Positions 1 to 8,917 of a DNA stretch of 59,355 nucleotides are shown one piece after another. Position numbers and translations under genes: made by a program. The DNA comes from Bullifex porci (GTDB lineage: Bacteria; Spirochaetota; Spirochaetia; Sphaerochaetales; Sphaerochaetaceae): positions 1 to 59,355 of the forward strand of contig NZ_VUNN01000015.1 in assembly GCF_009695635.1 (NCBI RefSeq), written 5' to 3'. The first letter of the stretch is position 1. Each line of letters begins with the position of its first letter. The notes beneath the pieces are model-generated. The model worked only from the letters and a program-made list of their open reading frames with translations. It searched no databases and was not told the DNA's origin.

Positions 1-45
1 TATTTACATCATGTATTAATTTATTGATATTTTGGACAAAATTGA

Positions 46-85
46 AGGCGAATGCTCGCTTATATGCTCGCATTCGCCTCTTTTT
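46..85 (+). terminator. Rho-independent terminator of a plus-strand gene left of the window
   Basis: A 10-bp perfect stem (46-55 with 70-79, AGGCGAATGC and its complement) is followed by CTTTTT. The T-run lies on the plus-strand side, so it ends a transcript entering from the left. It may also slow transcription leaving valS on the other strand. Confidence 0.75.
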
Positions 86-136
86 CATTTAGCACTATTT
101 GTTTTTAAAGGCTCGTGCAACAGCCCCTCTTATCTA

Positions 137-2788
137 TTAAAGAGTCTTTAGAAGAGCTATATGCTCACCTGCTTTTGCAATTGTTTCTTCAAACTCTGCC
201 TTCTTGCCCTTCTCCTTCTCGATGGCTTCAGGCTTAGCATTTTTAACAAACTGCTCATTTGAAAGCTTTTTATTGCTCTGTGCTAAATTCTTTTCAGCCT
301 TTGCAATCTCATTTTCAAGCTTCTTAATCTCAGCTTCAACATCGATAGCCTCACGAACAAATGAGAATACCTCAAAGCCGATTGCAGCAGAAGGGAATGC
401 CTTAGAAACATCAATAGAAGCAGTTGTATCAATTTCAAGATTACCAGCACCCATGAAGGTTGCCATTAAGCTCTTCTCACTAATAAATACATCTGTTGCA
501 TAGAAGCCCTCTGATGGTCTAATAACAACGTGTAGCTTCTTCTCAGGAGCAATACCAAGCTTACTTCTAACAGAACGAACATTTCTTACTGCCTCTTGAA
601 GCTCAGAAACTACCTTTGAATCCTCAGCAAAATCAAATGCTTCATCGAACTTTGGATAATCCTGGTTAATTAACATACCCTTATTGTTAGGAAGCTTCTG
701 ATAAATCTCCTCTGTAACAAATGAAAGATAAGGATGCATTAAGCGCATTGATTTCTCAAGAACATCCATAAGGATTGAGATTGCAAGATCCTTTTCTTCA
801 GCTGTTCCATGTAAGAGCTTCATCTTACTTGCTTCGATGTACCAGTCACAGTAATCATTCCAGAAGAATGAGTAAACTGCCTGAGCTGCTTCATTGAAGC
901 GGTAGCTTGTCATAGCCTTATTAATAGTATTAATTGCGCTATTAAGCTGATGATAAATCCACTTATCCATTGTATTGAGCTTATCAGGAGTGATCTCAAC
1001 AAGATTTCTATCCTCAAGATTCATAAGTAAGAATCTTGTCGCATTCCAAATCTTATTAGCAAATCTAGAGCCCATCTTGAAGGAATCCATATCTACCTGA
1101 ACATCTTGGCCCTGAGCTGCAAGATAACAAAGTGTAAACTTCATTGCATCTGCACCATAAAGGTCAATTACCTCAAGAGGATCGATACCATTTCCAAGGC
1201 TCTTACTCATCTTTCTACCTTGCTTATCTCTTACAAGTCCTGTAATTACGATATCCTTAAATGGAGCCTGGCCCATAAATTCCTCTGAAGCCATAATCAT
1301 TCTACTAATCCAGAAGAAGATAATATCGTATGCAGATACTAGAGTCTGAGTTGGGAAGAAAGTCTTTAAATCAGGAGTCTTATCTGGCCAGCCAAGTGTT
1401 GAGAAAGGCCATAGCCATGATGAGAACCAGGTATCGAGTACGTCATTATCCTGATGAAGATGCTTAGAGCCACACTTTGGACAAGTATCAACATCTGTTC
1501 TAGAAACAATCATCTCTCCGCAATCTTCACAGTACCATACTGGGATTCTATGTCCCCACCAAAGCTGACGAGAGATACACCAGTCACGGATGTTTTCCAT
1601 CCAGTGTGTATAAGTATTTTCCCATCTCTTAGGATAGAACTGTATATCACCATTTTTCCATGCAGCTAATGCCTTATCAGCCATAGAACGCATTGATACA
1701 AACCACTGCTCAGAAAGATATGGCTCTACAACTGTATGACAGCGGTAGCAGTGACCAACATCGTGTGCATGGTCAGTAATTCCAACTAAATATCCGCCCT
1801 CTTGTAAATCTGCGACAACAAGCTCACGAGCCTTAATTGGATCAAGTCCACGATATTTCTCTGGTACGTTTTCATTTAAGGTACCATCTGGGTTTAAAAG
1901 ATTAATTGCTTCTAAATTATGTCTCTTTCCACACTCCCAGTCGTTTGGATCGTGAGCAGGAGTAATCTTTACCATACCAGTACCAAATTCTTTATCAACA
2001 AATGCATCAGCGATGATTGGAATTTCCTTACCCATCAATGGAAGAATTAGCTTTTTACCAACAACACTCTTATATCTCTCATCATCAGGGTTAACTGCTA
2101 CAGCAACATCTCCAAACATTGTTTCAGGACGAGTAGTAGCAACTGTAATGTAGCCAGATCCATCAGCATATGGATATCTAACATCATAGAGATGTCCTGG
2201 CATATTCTCATACTCAACCTCATCATCAGCTAGTGCTGTACCACATTTTGGACAGTAGTTTACAAGATATTTACCTTTATAGATTAAGCCTCTCTCATAC
2301 AAGGTTACAAAAGCCTCTCTAACGGCCTTTGAGAGTCCCTCATCCATTGTAAATCTTTCATGGTCCCAATCACAGGAGCATCCCATCTTCTTAAGCTGTG
2401 AGGAGATAATTGCATGGTGCTTATGCTTAACTTCCCAGGTTCGCTCGATAAACTTTTCTCTACCAAGATCCTGTCTTCTTAATCCCTCCTTAGCAAGCTG
2501 ACGCTCTACTACGTTCTGAGTTGCAATACCAGCATGGTCTGTTCCAGGAACCCAGAGAGTATTCTTACCTTGCATTCTCTGATAGCGAACGATAATATCC
2601 TGCAAATTATTATTTAGGGCATGGCCCATATGAAGAATTCCTGTAACATTTGGAGGTGGCATTACCACGGAGAAATGCTCACACCCCTCTTTCTGAGGTC
2701 CAAAACACTTTCCGTCAACCCAACTGGAATAAATCTTATCTTCAAAATCCTTAGGGTTATAGGACTTTGAAAGTTCAACTGCTTTCAT
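137..2788 (-). CDS. valS: Valine--tRNA ligase
   Basis: Class I aminoacyl-tRNA synthetase that charges tRNA-Val in the cytoplasm and edits mischarged threonine. The protein (883 residues) has the HIGH-type motif HMGH at about 53-56 after PPPNVTGI, the editing (CP1) domain with TTRPET, and KMSKS at about 526-530. It ends in the long charged coiled coil typical of ValRS, with EIKKLENEIAKAEKN inside it. Length matches bacterial ValRS. The reading frame is open to a GTG at 2803, but GGAGG lies inside that extension and is well placed for the ATG at 2788 (MKAVELSK), so I use 2788. A terminator at 2864-2896 separates it from the sigma/anti-sigma unit upstream, so it has its own promoter. I see no T-box leader. 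Confidence 0.97.
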   Translation of the reverse strand: MKAVELSKSYNPKDFEDKIYSSWVDGKCFGPQKEGCEHFSVVMPPPNVTGILHMGHALNNNLQDIIVRYQRMQGKNTLWVPGTDHAGIATQNVVERQLAKEGLRRQDLGREKFIERTWEVKHKHHAIISSQLKKMGCSCDWDHERFTMDEGLSKAVREAFVTLYERGLIYKGKYLVNYCPKCGTALADDEVEYENMPGHLYDVRYPYADGSGYITVATTRPETMFGDVAVAVNPDDERYKSVVGKKLILPLMGKEIPIIADAFVDKEFGTGMVKITPAHDPNDWECGKRHNLEAINLLNPDGTLNENVPEKYRGLDPIKARELVVADLQEGGYLVGITDHAHDVGHCYRCHTVVEPYLSEQWFVSMRSMADKALAAWKNGDIQFYPKRWENTYTHWMENIRDWCISRQLWWGHRIPVWYCEDCGEMIVSRTDVDTCPKCGSKHLHQDNDVLDTWFSSWLWPFSTLGWPDKTPDLKTFFPTQTLVSAYDIIFFWISRMIMASEEFMGQAPFKDIVITGLVRDKQGRKMSKSLGNGIDPLEVIDLYGADAMKFTLCYLAAQGQDVQVDMDSFKMGSRFANKIWNATRFLLMNLEDRNLVEITPDKLNTMDKWIYHQLNSAINTINKAMTSYRFNEAAQAVYSFFWNDYCDWYIEASKMKLLHGTAEEKDLAISILMDVLEKSMRLMHPYLSFVTEEIYQKLPNNKGMLINQDYPKFDEAFDFAEDSKVVSELQEAVRNVRSVRSKLGIAPEKKLHVVIRPSEGFYATDVFISEKSLMATFMGAGNLEIDTTASIDVSKAFPSAAIGFEVFSFVREAIDVEAEIKKLENEIAKAEKNLAQSNKKLSNEQFVKNAKPEAIEKEKGKKAEFEETIAKAGEHIALLKTL

Positions 2789-2863
2789 ACCCAAAGCCTC
2801 CACAAAATATAGTCATTTTATCTTAACAAAAAGAGGTATAAAGGTATAGAGAGAAAAAAGAAA

Positions 2864-2896
2864 AAGGATACCCAACTTTTTATTAGGTATCCTTAA
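2864..2896 (-). terminator. Rho-independent terminator after the anti-sigma gene
   Basis: On the minus strand, AAGGATACC and GGTATCCTT form a 9-bp stem around a loop of about 13 nt, followed by a T-rich tract. It ends the cysS-sigma-anti-sigma transcript 20-50 nt past the anti-sigma stop. Confidence 0.75.
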
Positions 2897-2914
2897 TCGT
2901 AGAAGAAATTATAT

Positions 2915-3439
2915 TTATTCGATTGGTTTTAAACCCTTAATCGAAATATCAACATTGTACCCCTTGCTATCAAGGTATTTCATTATTTCCTCCAAGGAAT
3001 AGGCATCTAAGCCCTGCTCCTTTGTAGAAACTAAATGAACATTTTCACTTCCTGCTTGAGCACTAAAGGAAGGCATAATATCGCTAGTATTACTTGAAGA
3101 GCTACCAAATAAAGCAAAGCTTCCAATAAATACTACAATGATACCTGCAGCAGCTGTTACCATTGAGGGAATCGATACTTCAAGCTTTTTTCTCCAAAAG
3201 CTTATTTTCTTATTAGAAAAGCATTTCTTTTCTAGAATTGATAGAGTCTGTTCTTGTCTTGAAGTTAATTCCTCATCACTAGGCCCCACACCCTTGATGA
3301 TGGCATCAAGCTTTTTCAGTTTTTCAAGTCTACTCTGACATGCAGTGCAATAAGAAAGATGCTCTTCAACCTGGCTCTTATAAGGCTCCCCAAGCTCTCC
3401 ATCCAGATAAGAAGATAGTAATCCATCATCAATACACAT
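2915..3439 (-). CDS. Zinc-finger anti-sigma factor (membrane anchored)
   Basis: Predicted inhibitor of the ECF sigma factor encoded immediately upstream. The N-terminus (about residues 1-45) has the anti-sigma zinc signature H-x3-C-x2-C in HLSYCTAC. A single membrane segment of about 19 residues (TAAAGIIVVFIGSFALFG) follows near residue 105, and the C-terminal 50-60 residues would be extracytoplasmic and could sense a signal. AAGGAGG is immediately before ATG-GCT-ATG, so the ATG at 3439 (MCIDDGLL) is best spaced. The gene overlaps the end of the sigma gene by 11 nt, which implies translational coupling. What it senses cannot be read from the sequence. Confidence 0.85.
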   Translation of the reverse strand: MCIDDGLLSSYLDGELGEPYKSQVEEHLSYCTACQSRLEKLKKLDAIIKGVGPSDEELTSRQEQTLSILEKKCFSNKKISFWRKKLEVSIPSMVTAAAGIIVVFIGSFALFGSSSSNTSDIMPSFSAQAGSENVHLVSTKEQGLDAYSLEEIMKYLDSKGYNVDISIKGLKPIE

Positions 3440-3965
3440 AGCCATCCTCCTTAGAGAGAATTTCCTCAAGCTTCTTTCTAGCTCTATGAACTCTCACCTT
3501 TACATTACTCTCGGAAATCCCAAGAATCTTACCAATGGCTTTATAATCAAGATCGCCATACTCCTTAAGAGTTATAACCATCTTAAGATTATCAGGCAGC
3601 ATCTCTATTGCAGCTCTAACCTCTTTGATAGTTTCCTTATCAGAGAGCTCCTTCACACCATCTACTACATAGGTAGCAGAGGTTGTAGGTAGCTGTTTAA
3701 CCTTTTCAACCATGTTTATCTCCCGTTTATTTCTTCTCACATGGTTCAAGGCTAAATTCTTAGAGACCCTAATTAGCCAATACTTCGCATCATCCTCTGA
3801 TGGGAAGCTCATATTCTTCATATAAAAGCGTTCAAACGTCTCTTGAACGAGGTCCTGAGCGATGTCTAAGTTATACACAACGTGATAACAAATCTTCATC
3901 AGCAAAGGATAACACTCATTATAGATGAGCTTGAAATCTTTTAAGTCCGTACTTTTGATTTCCAT
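3429..3965 (-). CDS. ECF (sigma-70 family) RNA polymerase sigma factor
   Basis: Alternative sigma factor of 178 residues, the usual ECF size. Region 2 (about 20-90) contains DIAQDLVQETFERFY, the core-binding and -10 recognition segment. Region 4 (about 120-170) contains DYKAIGKILGISESNVKVRVHRARKKL, a helix-turn-helix for the -35 element. It is followed by an overlapping anti-sigma gene, so its activity is probably held back until that partner releases it. It starts 28 nt after cysS on the same strand and may be partly co-transcribed with it. The regulon is unknown. Confidence 0.92.
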   Translation of the reverse strand: MEIKSTDLKDFKLIYNECYPLLMKICYHVVYNLDIAQDLVQETFERFYMKNMSFPSEDDAKYWLIRVSKNLALNHVRRNKREINMVEKVKQLPTTSATYVVDGVKELSDKETIKEVRAAIEMLPDNLKMVITLKEYGDLDYKAIGKILGISESNVKVRVHRARKKLEEILSKEDGYVY

Positions 3966-3993
3966 AACAGTAAATGCCCTTTATACAAAAAGG

Positions 3994-5400
3994 TTACACT
4001 CTCTCAAGAACTGGACCTTGAGGTGTATCTTTTACGATATAACCCATTTCCTTTAGGGTATTTCTAATTTCATCAGCTCTAGCAAAATTCTTTGCTTTCT
4101 TTGCATCAGCTCTCTCCTGAGCTAATGCTTTAACCTCAGCTGGAATATCATCACCCTCATCACTTTGGGCCTTTACCTCATCAAGTCTTAAACCAAGAAT
4201 CATATCCATCTCAAGAATTAATGAAAGCTTTTCACCATCACTAACACTATTATCCTTGAGCATAGACCACATTACAGCTAGAGCCTGTGGAGCCATTAAA
4301 TCATTTTCCATAGCACCAAAGAACTGCTCTTTATAGCTTAATGCCTTTTCACCTAATTCACTTGGCTCACTCTTCTTAAGCTCAGCTACTCTCTTTACTA
4401 AGCTTTCCCTTGCACTCTTTGCATGGTCTAAAGCCTCAAAGGAGAACTTAAGCTGGCTTCTATAGTGTCCTGAAAGGCAGAAGTATCTATAGTCAAGAGC
4501 GTTATACCCCTTTGACTCTAAGACAGAGAGTGTTAAGAACTCACCAGAGGACTTACTCATCTTACCCTTATCATTAAGTAAGAATTCACCATGGCACCAA
4601 TAATTTACCCAAGGCTTTTTACCTGTTGCGGCTTCACTTTGTGCGATCTCATTTGTATGGTGAACAGGAATAGCATCAATACCACCACAATGGATATCAA
4701 AGTGGTCGCCAAGATATTTACTACTCATAGCTGAGCACTCAATGTGCCATCCTGGATATCCAACACCCCATGGTGAAGGCCATACCATAGCTTGGTCCTT
4801 AAACTTTGAATTAGTAAACCATAAAACAAAGTCCTTAGGATTCTTCTTATTGCTATCAACCTCAATTCTTGCACCCTCTCTTAAATTATCTAAGCGAAGA
4901 CCTGCAAGCTTACCATAATCATCGATTGTATCGATTGAGAAATAAACATTTCCACCACTAACGTATGTGTGACCCTTCTCTTCAAGAGTTTTGATTAAGT
5001 TAATCATATCTTGAATGTGGTCTGTTGCCTTACAAACTACTCCTGGGCGAACAATATTTAAATGGCTCTCATCGGTAAAGAATGCTTTTGTATAAAACTC
5101 AGCAATATCCCAAACGCTCTTACCAGTTTCCTTAGCTCGTTTATTTAATTTATCCTCACCATCATCGCCATCACCAGTTAAATGTCCAACATCTGTAATA
5201 TTCATTACATGCTTAACATCATATCCTGCATGAGAGAGTGTTCTATGAAGTAAATCCTCAAATATATATGTTCTAAGGTTGCCAATATGAGCAAAATTAT
5301 AAACGGTAGGTCCACAACAGTACATCGAAACCCTATTATCAACAATTGGTTTGAACTCTTCTGTCTTCCTACTCATTGTGTTGTAAAGCTTAATTGACAT
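3994..5400 (-). CDS. cysS: Cysteine--tRNA ligase
   Basis: Class I synthetase charging tRNA-Cys. It is 468 residues long, with HIGN at 38-41, the zinc and active-site region including GWHIECSAMS, and KMSKS at about 280-284. The C-terminal anticodon-binding part is typical. AAGGAG precedes the ATG (MSIKLYNT) at a good distance. It is divergent from murB, with only 30 nt between the two start codons, so the murB -35 box lies inside the first codons of cysS. Confidence 0.97.
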   Translation of the reverse strand: MSIKLYNTMSRKTEEFKPIVDNRVSMYCCGPTVYNFAHIGNLRTYIFEDLLHRTLSHAGYDVKHVMNITDVGHLTGDGDDGEDKLNKRAKETGKSVWDIAEFYTKAFFTDESHLNIVRPGVVCKATDHIQDMINLIKTLEEKGHTYVSGGNVYFSIDTIDDYGKLAGLRLDNLREGARIEVDSNKKNPKDFVLWFTNSKFKDQAMVWPSPWGVGYPGWHIECSAMSSKYLGDHFDIHCGGIDAIPVHHTNEIAQSEAATGKKPWVNYWCHGEFLLNDKGKMSKSSGEFLTLSVLESKGYNALDYRYFCLSGHYRSQLKFSFEALDHAKSARESLVKRVAELKKSEPSELGEKALSYKEQFFGAMENDLMAPQALAVMWSMLKDNSVSDGEKLSLILEMDMILGLRLDEVKAQSDEGDDIPAEVKALAQERADAKKAKNFARADEIRNTLKEMGYIVKDTPQGPVLERV

Positions 5401-5423
5401 ACACCATTTCTCCTTATTAGACT
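5394..5423 (+). promoter_or_regulatory. Predicted sigma-70 promoter of murB; leaderless start
   Basis: TTGACA (5394-5399), an 18-bp spacer and TAGACT (5418-5423). A start point about 7 nt downstream falls on or beside the murB ATG at 5431, and no Shine-Dalgarno is present. The -35 box overlaps the cysS start codon on the other strand. Confidence 0.55.
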
Positions 5424-5430
5424 ATTTTAT

Positions 5431-6327
5431 ATGGTATCTAATGTAAGCATTCTAGAAGAAAAAATCAACATTCATACCAACTATGATATCACACTCCTTT
5501 CACCCATTAAGTGTGGGGGTAAGGTAAAATATATTACTTTCCCTTCTACACTTGATGAAGTAATCGAGAGTATAAAATTCTCAAAGCAAAATGACCTTAA
5601 GCTTTTCATACTGGGAGGCTTAACTAATACTCTAGTGCTTGATAGCGGTCTTGATGGCTTAGCTATTTCAACAAAGAATCTAAAAGGTATAACAGTAAAA
5701 GACGATGTAATAAGCGCTAAGTGTGGTGAGTCGTTAAGCCATGTAATTCAAAGTGCAATTAATAATAATCTATCGGGTCTTGAACAGCTTTCAGGAATCC
5801 CGGGAACTATTGGTGGTGCTTTAAAGGGAAATGCAGGCTCCTACAATAAAGCTATTTCAGATATTTTTTATAGTGCAGAAATTGTGCTACCAGATTTAAG
5901 CATAAAAAAAATATATAATTCTGATGACCTATTTTCCTATAGAGCATCAAACCTTCCAAAGGACTCATTTATTTACTCTGTCTCTTTACGCTTAAATAAG
6001 GTCGATGATAATAAACCTCTTATTAAGCAAAGAGAAGAATATATCTTAAAAAGAAAAGAGGTGGGACAATATGATAAGCCATCTCTAGGCTGTGTATTTA
6101 AAAACCCTACTCCACTTAGTGCAGGCTTATTAATTGATAAATGTGGTCTTAAGGGCTTAAGCTACAATGGTGCAGTAGTAAGTGAAAGTCATGCGAACTT
6201 TATTACTGTTGAGAAAAATACAACAGCAAACTCTTACCTTACATTAGCAAATAAGGTAAGAGAAGAAGTTTTTAAGCGCTTTGGTATTACACTCGATTAT
6301 GAAATTAATATTATGGGCCAAAATTGA
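5431..6327 (+). CDS. murB: UDP-N-acetylenolpyruvoylglucosamine reductase
   Basis: Reduces UDP-GlcNAc-enolpyruvate to UDP-MurNAc with NADPH and FAD, the second step of peptidoglycan precursor synthesis. The FAD-binding part includes ILGGLTNTLV and the loop GIPGTIGGALKGNAGSY. The C-terminal substrate domain has the SLGCVFKNP segment and a SAGLLIDKCGLKG helix. At 298 residues it matches the compact form of MurB. It has no visible ribosome binding site and seems to be read from a leaderless mRNA. Its last 17 nt overlap the convergent gene at 6311-7330. Confidence 0.93.
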   Translation: MVSNVSILEEKINIHTNYDITLLSPIKCGGKVKYITFPSTLDEVIESIKFSKQNDLKLFILGGLTNTLVLDSGLDGLAISTKNLKGITVKDDVISAKCGESLSHVIQSAINNNLSGLEQLSGIPGTIGGALKGNAGSYNKAISDIFYSAEIVLPDLSIKKIYNSDDLFSYRASNLPKDSFIYSVSLRLNKVDDNKPLIKQREEYILKRKEVGQYDKPSLGCVFKNPTPLSAGLLIDKCGLKGLSYNGAVVSESHANFITVEKNTTANSYLTLANKVREEVFKRFGITLDYEINIMGQN

Positions 6328-7330
6328 GCGTAACAGAGGTTTTAACCTTAAATTCACTTGAAAGTGATAAATAAATTGAAAAGCTATCTCTATCTAAATT
6401 AAAAGCAACAGAGAAGGTTTTTAAATTACTTTCAAACCGAAACCAATCTTTTTTAAAGATATATGTAAATGAGCCTGAGTTATCAAGTTTTATGCCAAAG
6501 TAATAGAGGAGTAATTCATATTCATAGTCTTTGATATATTTTCCCTTTTCAGTAAAGGATAATTTATACTCACTCCTTAAAATAAGCTTTTTATATCTAT
6601 ATCTAACATTAGAGGAAAGCTCAAAGCTTCGATAAGTGCCTCCTATATAGGGGTTACTTCCTTTAGAGTATGTAAGGCTAATATTTAAATCTCTACTTCT
6701 AATATCGCTTGTGATAATTAATGTCTTAGGATTTGCTTCCTTATAGTAATATGTAATATCTCCAAAGGAGACTGTAAGAGCAATATTGTTATAGCTTACG
6801 CCAAGAGAATAGAACCTTGATATCTCATTAAAATGAGTTAAGCTTACCATTACTCTAAATAGTAGGTATTTATTTGAATATCGTAGGATGATATTTTCAC
6901 CCGCAAAGCCTCCTCTATTTTTACTATATGAGTATAGTTCATCACCTCTCTCTCCACTTTGATATCTTAAAAATGAGAGTGAAATATCCTTAAATGAGAC
7001 ATAGCTACCAATAGAAAATCTTTTATCAGGAGTTAAAAACAAAGCATAGCTATCATCAAAATAACCAAAGCCCTTAATATTAGCTGTCTTTTTTCGCTCA
7101 GCTTTATCCTTCCAAATGTAATAATCAGGGTATATTAACTCTGATAATTCAAACTCACTAATTGATCCCGCTTTAAAATTACCCTTTTTAATTGAAAATG
7201 TTTGTTCAACACTATCAATTGCAATTGGCCCAGAGCTAAGACGAATGCTCTCCTTTGAGAAGCTAATACTAACTGCACCTACTTTTGTACATAACAAAAG
7301 TACAATAATCATTAAAAATTTTATCCTCAT
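6311..7330 (-). CDS. Hypothetical exported protein, outer-membrane beta-barrel candidate
   Basis: I do not recognise a named family. The protein is 339 residues with a clear signal peptide (a hydrophobic stretch FLMIIVLLLCTKVGA, cleavage probably near residue 20). The remainder is built of alternating short strands rich in Ser, Tyr, Phe and Lys (for example SLSFLRYQSGERGDELYSYS and LSYNNIALTVSFGDITYYY-like stretches), as expected for an outer-membrane beta-barrel. There are almost no Cys residues and no catalytic motif. It stands alone, divergent from ackA and overlapping the 3' end of murB by 17 nt. Its role is unknown; a porin-like or surface protein is the best guess. Confidence 0.6.
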   Translation of the reverse strand: MRIKFLMIIVLLLCTKVGAVSISFSKESIRLSSGPIAIDSVEQTFSIKKGNFKAGSISEFELSELIYPDYYIWKDKAERKKTANIKGFGYFDDSYALFLTPDKRFSIGSYVSFKDISLSFLRYQSGERGDELYSYSKNRGGFAGENIILRYSNKYLLFRVMVSLTHFNEISRFYSLGVSYNNIALTVSFGDITYYYKEANPKTLIITSDIRSRDLNISLTYSKGSNPYIGGTYRSFELSSNVRYRYKKLILRSEYKLSFTEKGKYIKDYEYELLLYYFGIKLDNSGSFTYIFKKDWFRFESNLKTFSVAFNLDRDSFSIYLSLSSEFKVKTSVTLNFGP

Positions 7331-7444
7331 ACTAATAATAGCAAAAAAAGTCTGTTTTTTTCAAAAGTTGAAGATTGAGAAAAACGAATAATGATGTTTA
7401 AATAAAAGAAAAACAAATTAACAAATTAATTTAGGAGTAAATAG

Positions 7445-8785
7445 ATGGTAATCCTCACATTAAACTGTGGCAGTTCCTCTGCCAAGTATCAGGTATATGA
7501 CTGGGATAATAAAGATGTCCTAGCCGTAGGTATTGTTGAAAGAATCGGTCTTGAATATTCAACTATCGAGCAGAAGTCCACAGGTAAGGAAGTATATGAA
7601 GCTCGCTTCTCATCACCAACCCACATGGAAGCTATCCAGCTAGTATTAAAGATGTTAGTTGATGAGAAATATGGTTGTATCAAGAGCCTAGATGAAATTG
7701 GTGCAGTAGGTCATAGAGTACTTCATGGTGGTGAATATTTTAAGAAGTCTACCTTAGTAACAGATGAAGTAATTGAAAAATTAAAGGAAATCATCCCACT
7801 TGGACCTCTTCATATGCCAGCAAATATCATGGGTATTGAGGTTGCTCGTAAACTCATGCCAAATGTTCCTCAGGCAATTGTTATGGATACAGCTTGGCAC
7901 CAGACAATGGAAGAAGCTGCATTTATGTATGCTGTTCCGTATTCATGGTATAAGGACTACAACGTACGCCGCTATGGCTTCCACGGAACAAGCCACCTCT
8001 ATTGTGCTAAGAGAGCTGCAGTTCTCCTTGGAAAGGAAAACAAGGATACTAACGTAATTATCATGCACATTGGTAATGGTGCTTCTGGCTGTGCAGTTAA
8101 AAATGGTGTATGTATCGATACATCAATGGGTCTCACTCCACTTGAGGGTCTCGTAATGGGTTCAAGAAGTGGTGATATGGATCCAGCTATCATCCCTTAT
8201 ATGTGTAAGAACCTTGGTGTAACACCAGCTGAAATGGATACTCTATTAAATAAGAAATCAGGTCTTATCGGTATTTGTGGAAAGTCTGATAGAAGAGACG
8301 TACATACAGCAGCACTCGAAGGCGATAAGCTTGCTCAGCTTGGTATAGATATGGAAATACATAGAATCAAGAAGTACATCGGTGCTTATGCAGCTCTTCT
8401 TGGCCGTGTAGATGCAGTTGTATTCACAGCAGGTGTTGGTGAAATGGGTGATCACATCAGAAAGGGTGCTCTCTCAGGTCTTGAAAACTTTGGTATTAAG
8501 CTTGATGAGAAGAAGAATGCTCTCTCACACTGCAGAAATACAGAAACATGTATCAGCGCAGATGATTCTCCTGTTAAGATTTTCGTAATCCCAACAGATG
8601 AAGAGCTTGTAATGACTGAAGATGCATTTGCACTCATGAATGGAACCTACGACATCCATACAAACTTCCACTACACATTTGAGTCTCCAGATTATGTTAA
8701 TAAGGCTAGAGCTAGAGGTCTTGTTGAAAACCTCAAGAAAACTCCAGAGCTTGAAAGCATAATTGCTCATCCAGTAAGAAAATAA
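7445..8785 (+). CDS. ackA: Acetate kinase
   Basis: Interconverts acetyl phosphate plus ADP and acetate plus ATP, the ATP-yielding step of mixed-acid fermentation. The N-terminal signature LTLNCGSSSAKYQ, the motif YGFHGTSHLY and the loop THIGNGAS-like MHIGNGASG are present, as is the second phosphate-binding part FTAGVGEMG. At 446 residues it is about 45 longer than most AckA proteins. The excess is a C-terminal tail after IPTDEELVMTEDAF, which I take to be a lineage feature. The ribosome binding site GGAG is 8 nt before the ATG. No phosphotransacetylase gene is adjacent. Its richer use of C-ending codons than its neighbours suggests high expression. A terminator follows at 8792-8820. Confidence 0.97.
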   Translation: MVILTLNCGSSSAKYQVYDWDNKDVLAVGIVERIGLEYSTIEQKSTGKEVYEARFSSPTHMEAIQLVLKMLVDEKYGCIKSLDEIGAVGHRVLHGGEYFKKSTLVTDEVIEKLKEIIPLGPLHMPANIMGIEVARKLMPNVPQAIVMDTAWHQTMEEAAFMYAVPYSWYKDYNVRRYGFHGTSHLYCAKRAAVLLGKENKDTNVIIMHIGNGASGCAVKNGVCIDTSMGLTPLEGLVMGSRSGDMDPAIIPYMCKNLGVTPAEMDTLLNKKSGLIGICGKSDRRDVHTAALEGDKLAQLGIDMEIHRIKKYIGAYAALLGRVDAVVFTAGVGEMGDHIRKGALSGLENFGIKLDEKKNALSHCRNTETCISADDSPVKIFVIPTDEELVMTEDAFALMNGTYDIHTNFHYTFESPDYVNKARARGLVENLKKTPELESIIAHPVRK

Positions 8786-8791
8786 CTATTC

Positions 8792-8820
8792 AGCCTCAGA
8801 TTTATTTCTGAGGCTTTTCT
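8792..8820 (+). terminator. Rho-independent terminator of ackA
   Basis: AGCCTCAGA, a TTTAT loop and TTCTGAGGCT form a strong stem followed by TTTTCT, starting 7 nt past the ackA stop. Confidence 0.88.
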
Positions 8821-8917
8821 ATACCCTTTCAGTTTTTATAAACTTAAATAATTATACTATTTTCGGTATATTATATTACTTTTTATAATTAATCATATTT
8901 AATTAATTATTATTAAT

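Noticed and set aside
2789-2863. T-box or other riboswitch upstream of valS
   Set aside because: The leader is short, has no specifier or antiterminator-like structure, and the only hairpin belongs to the gene upstream.
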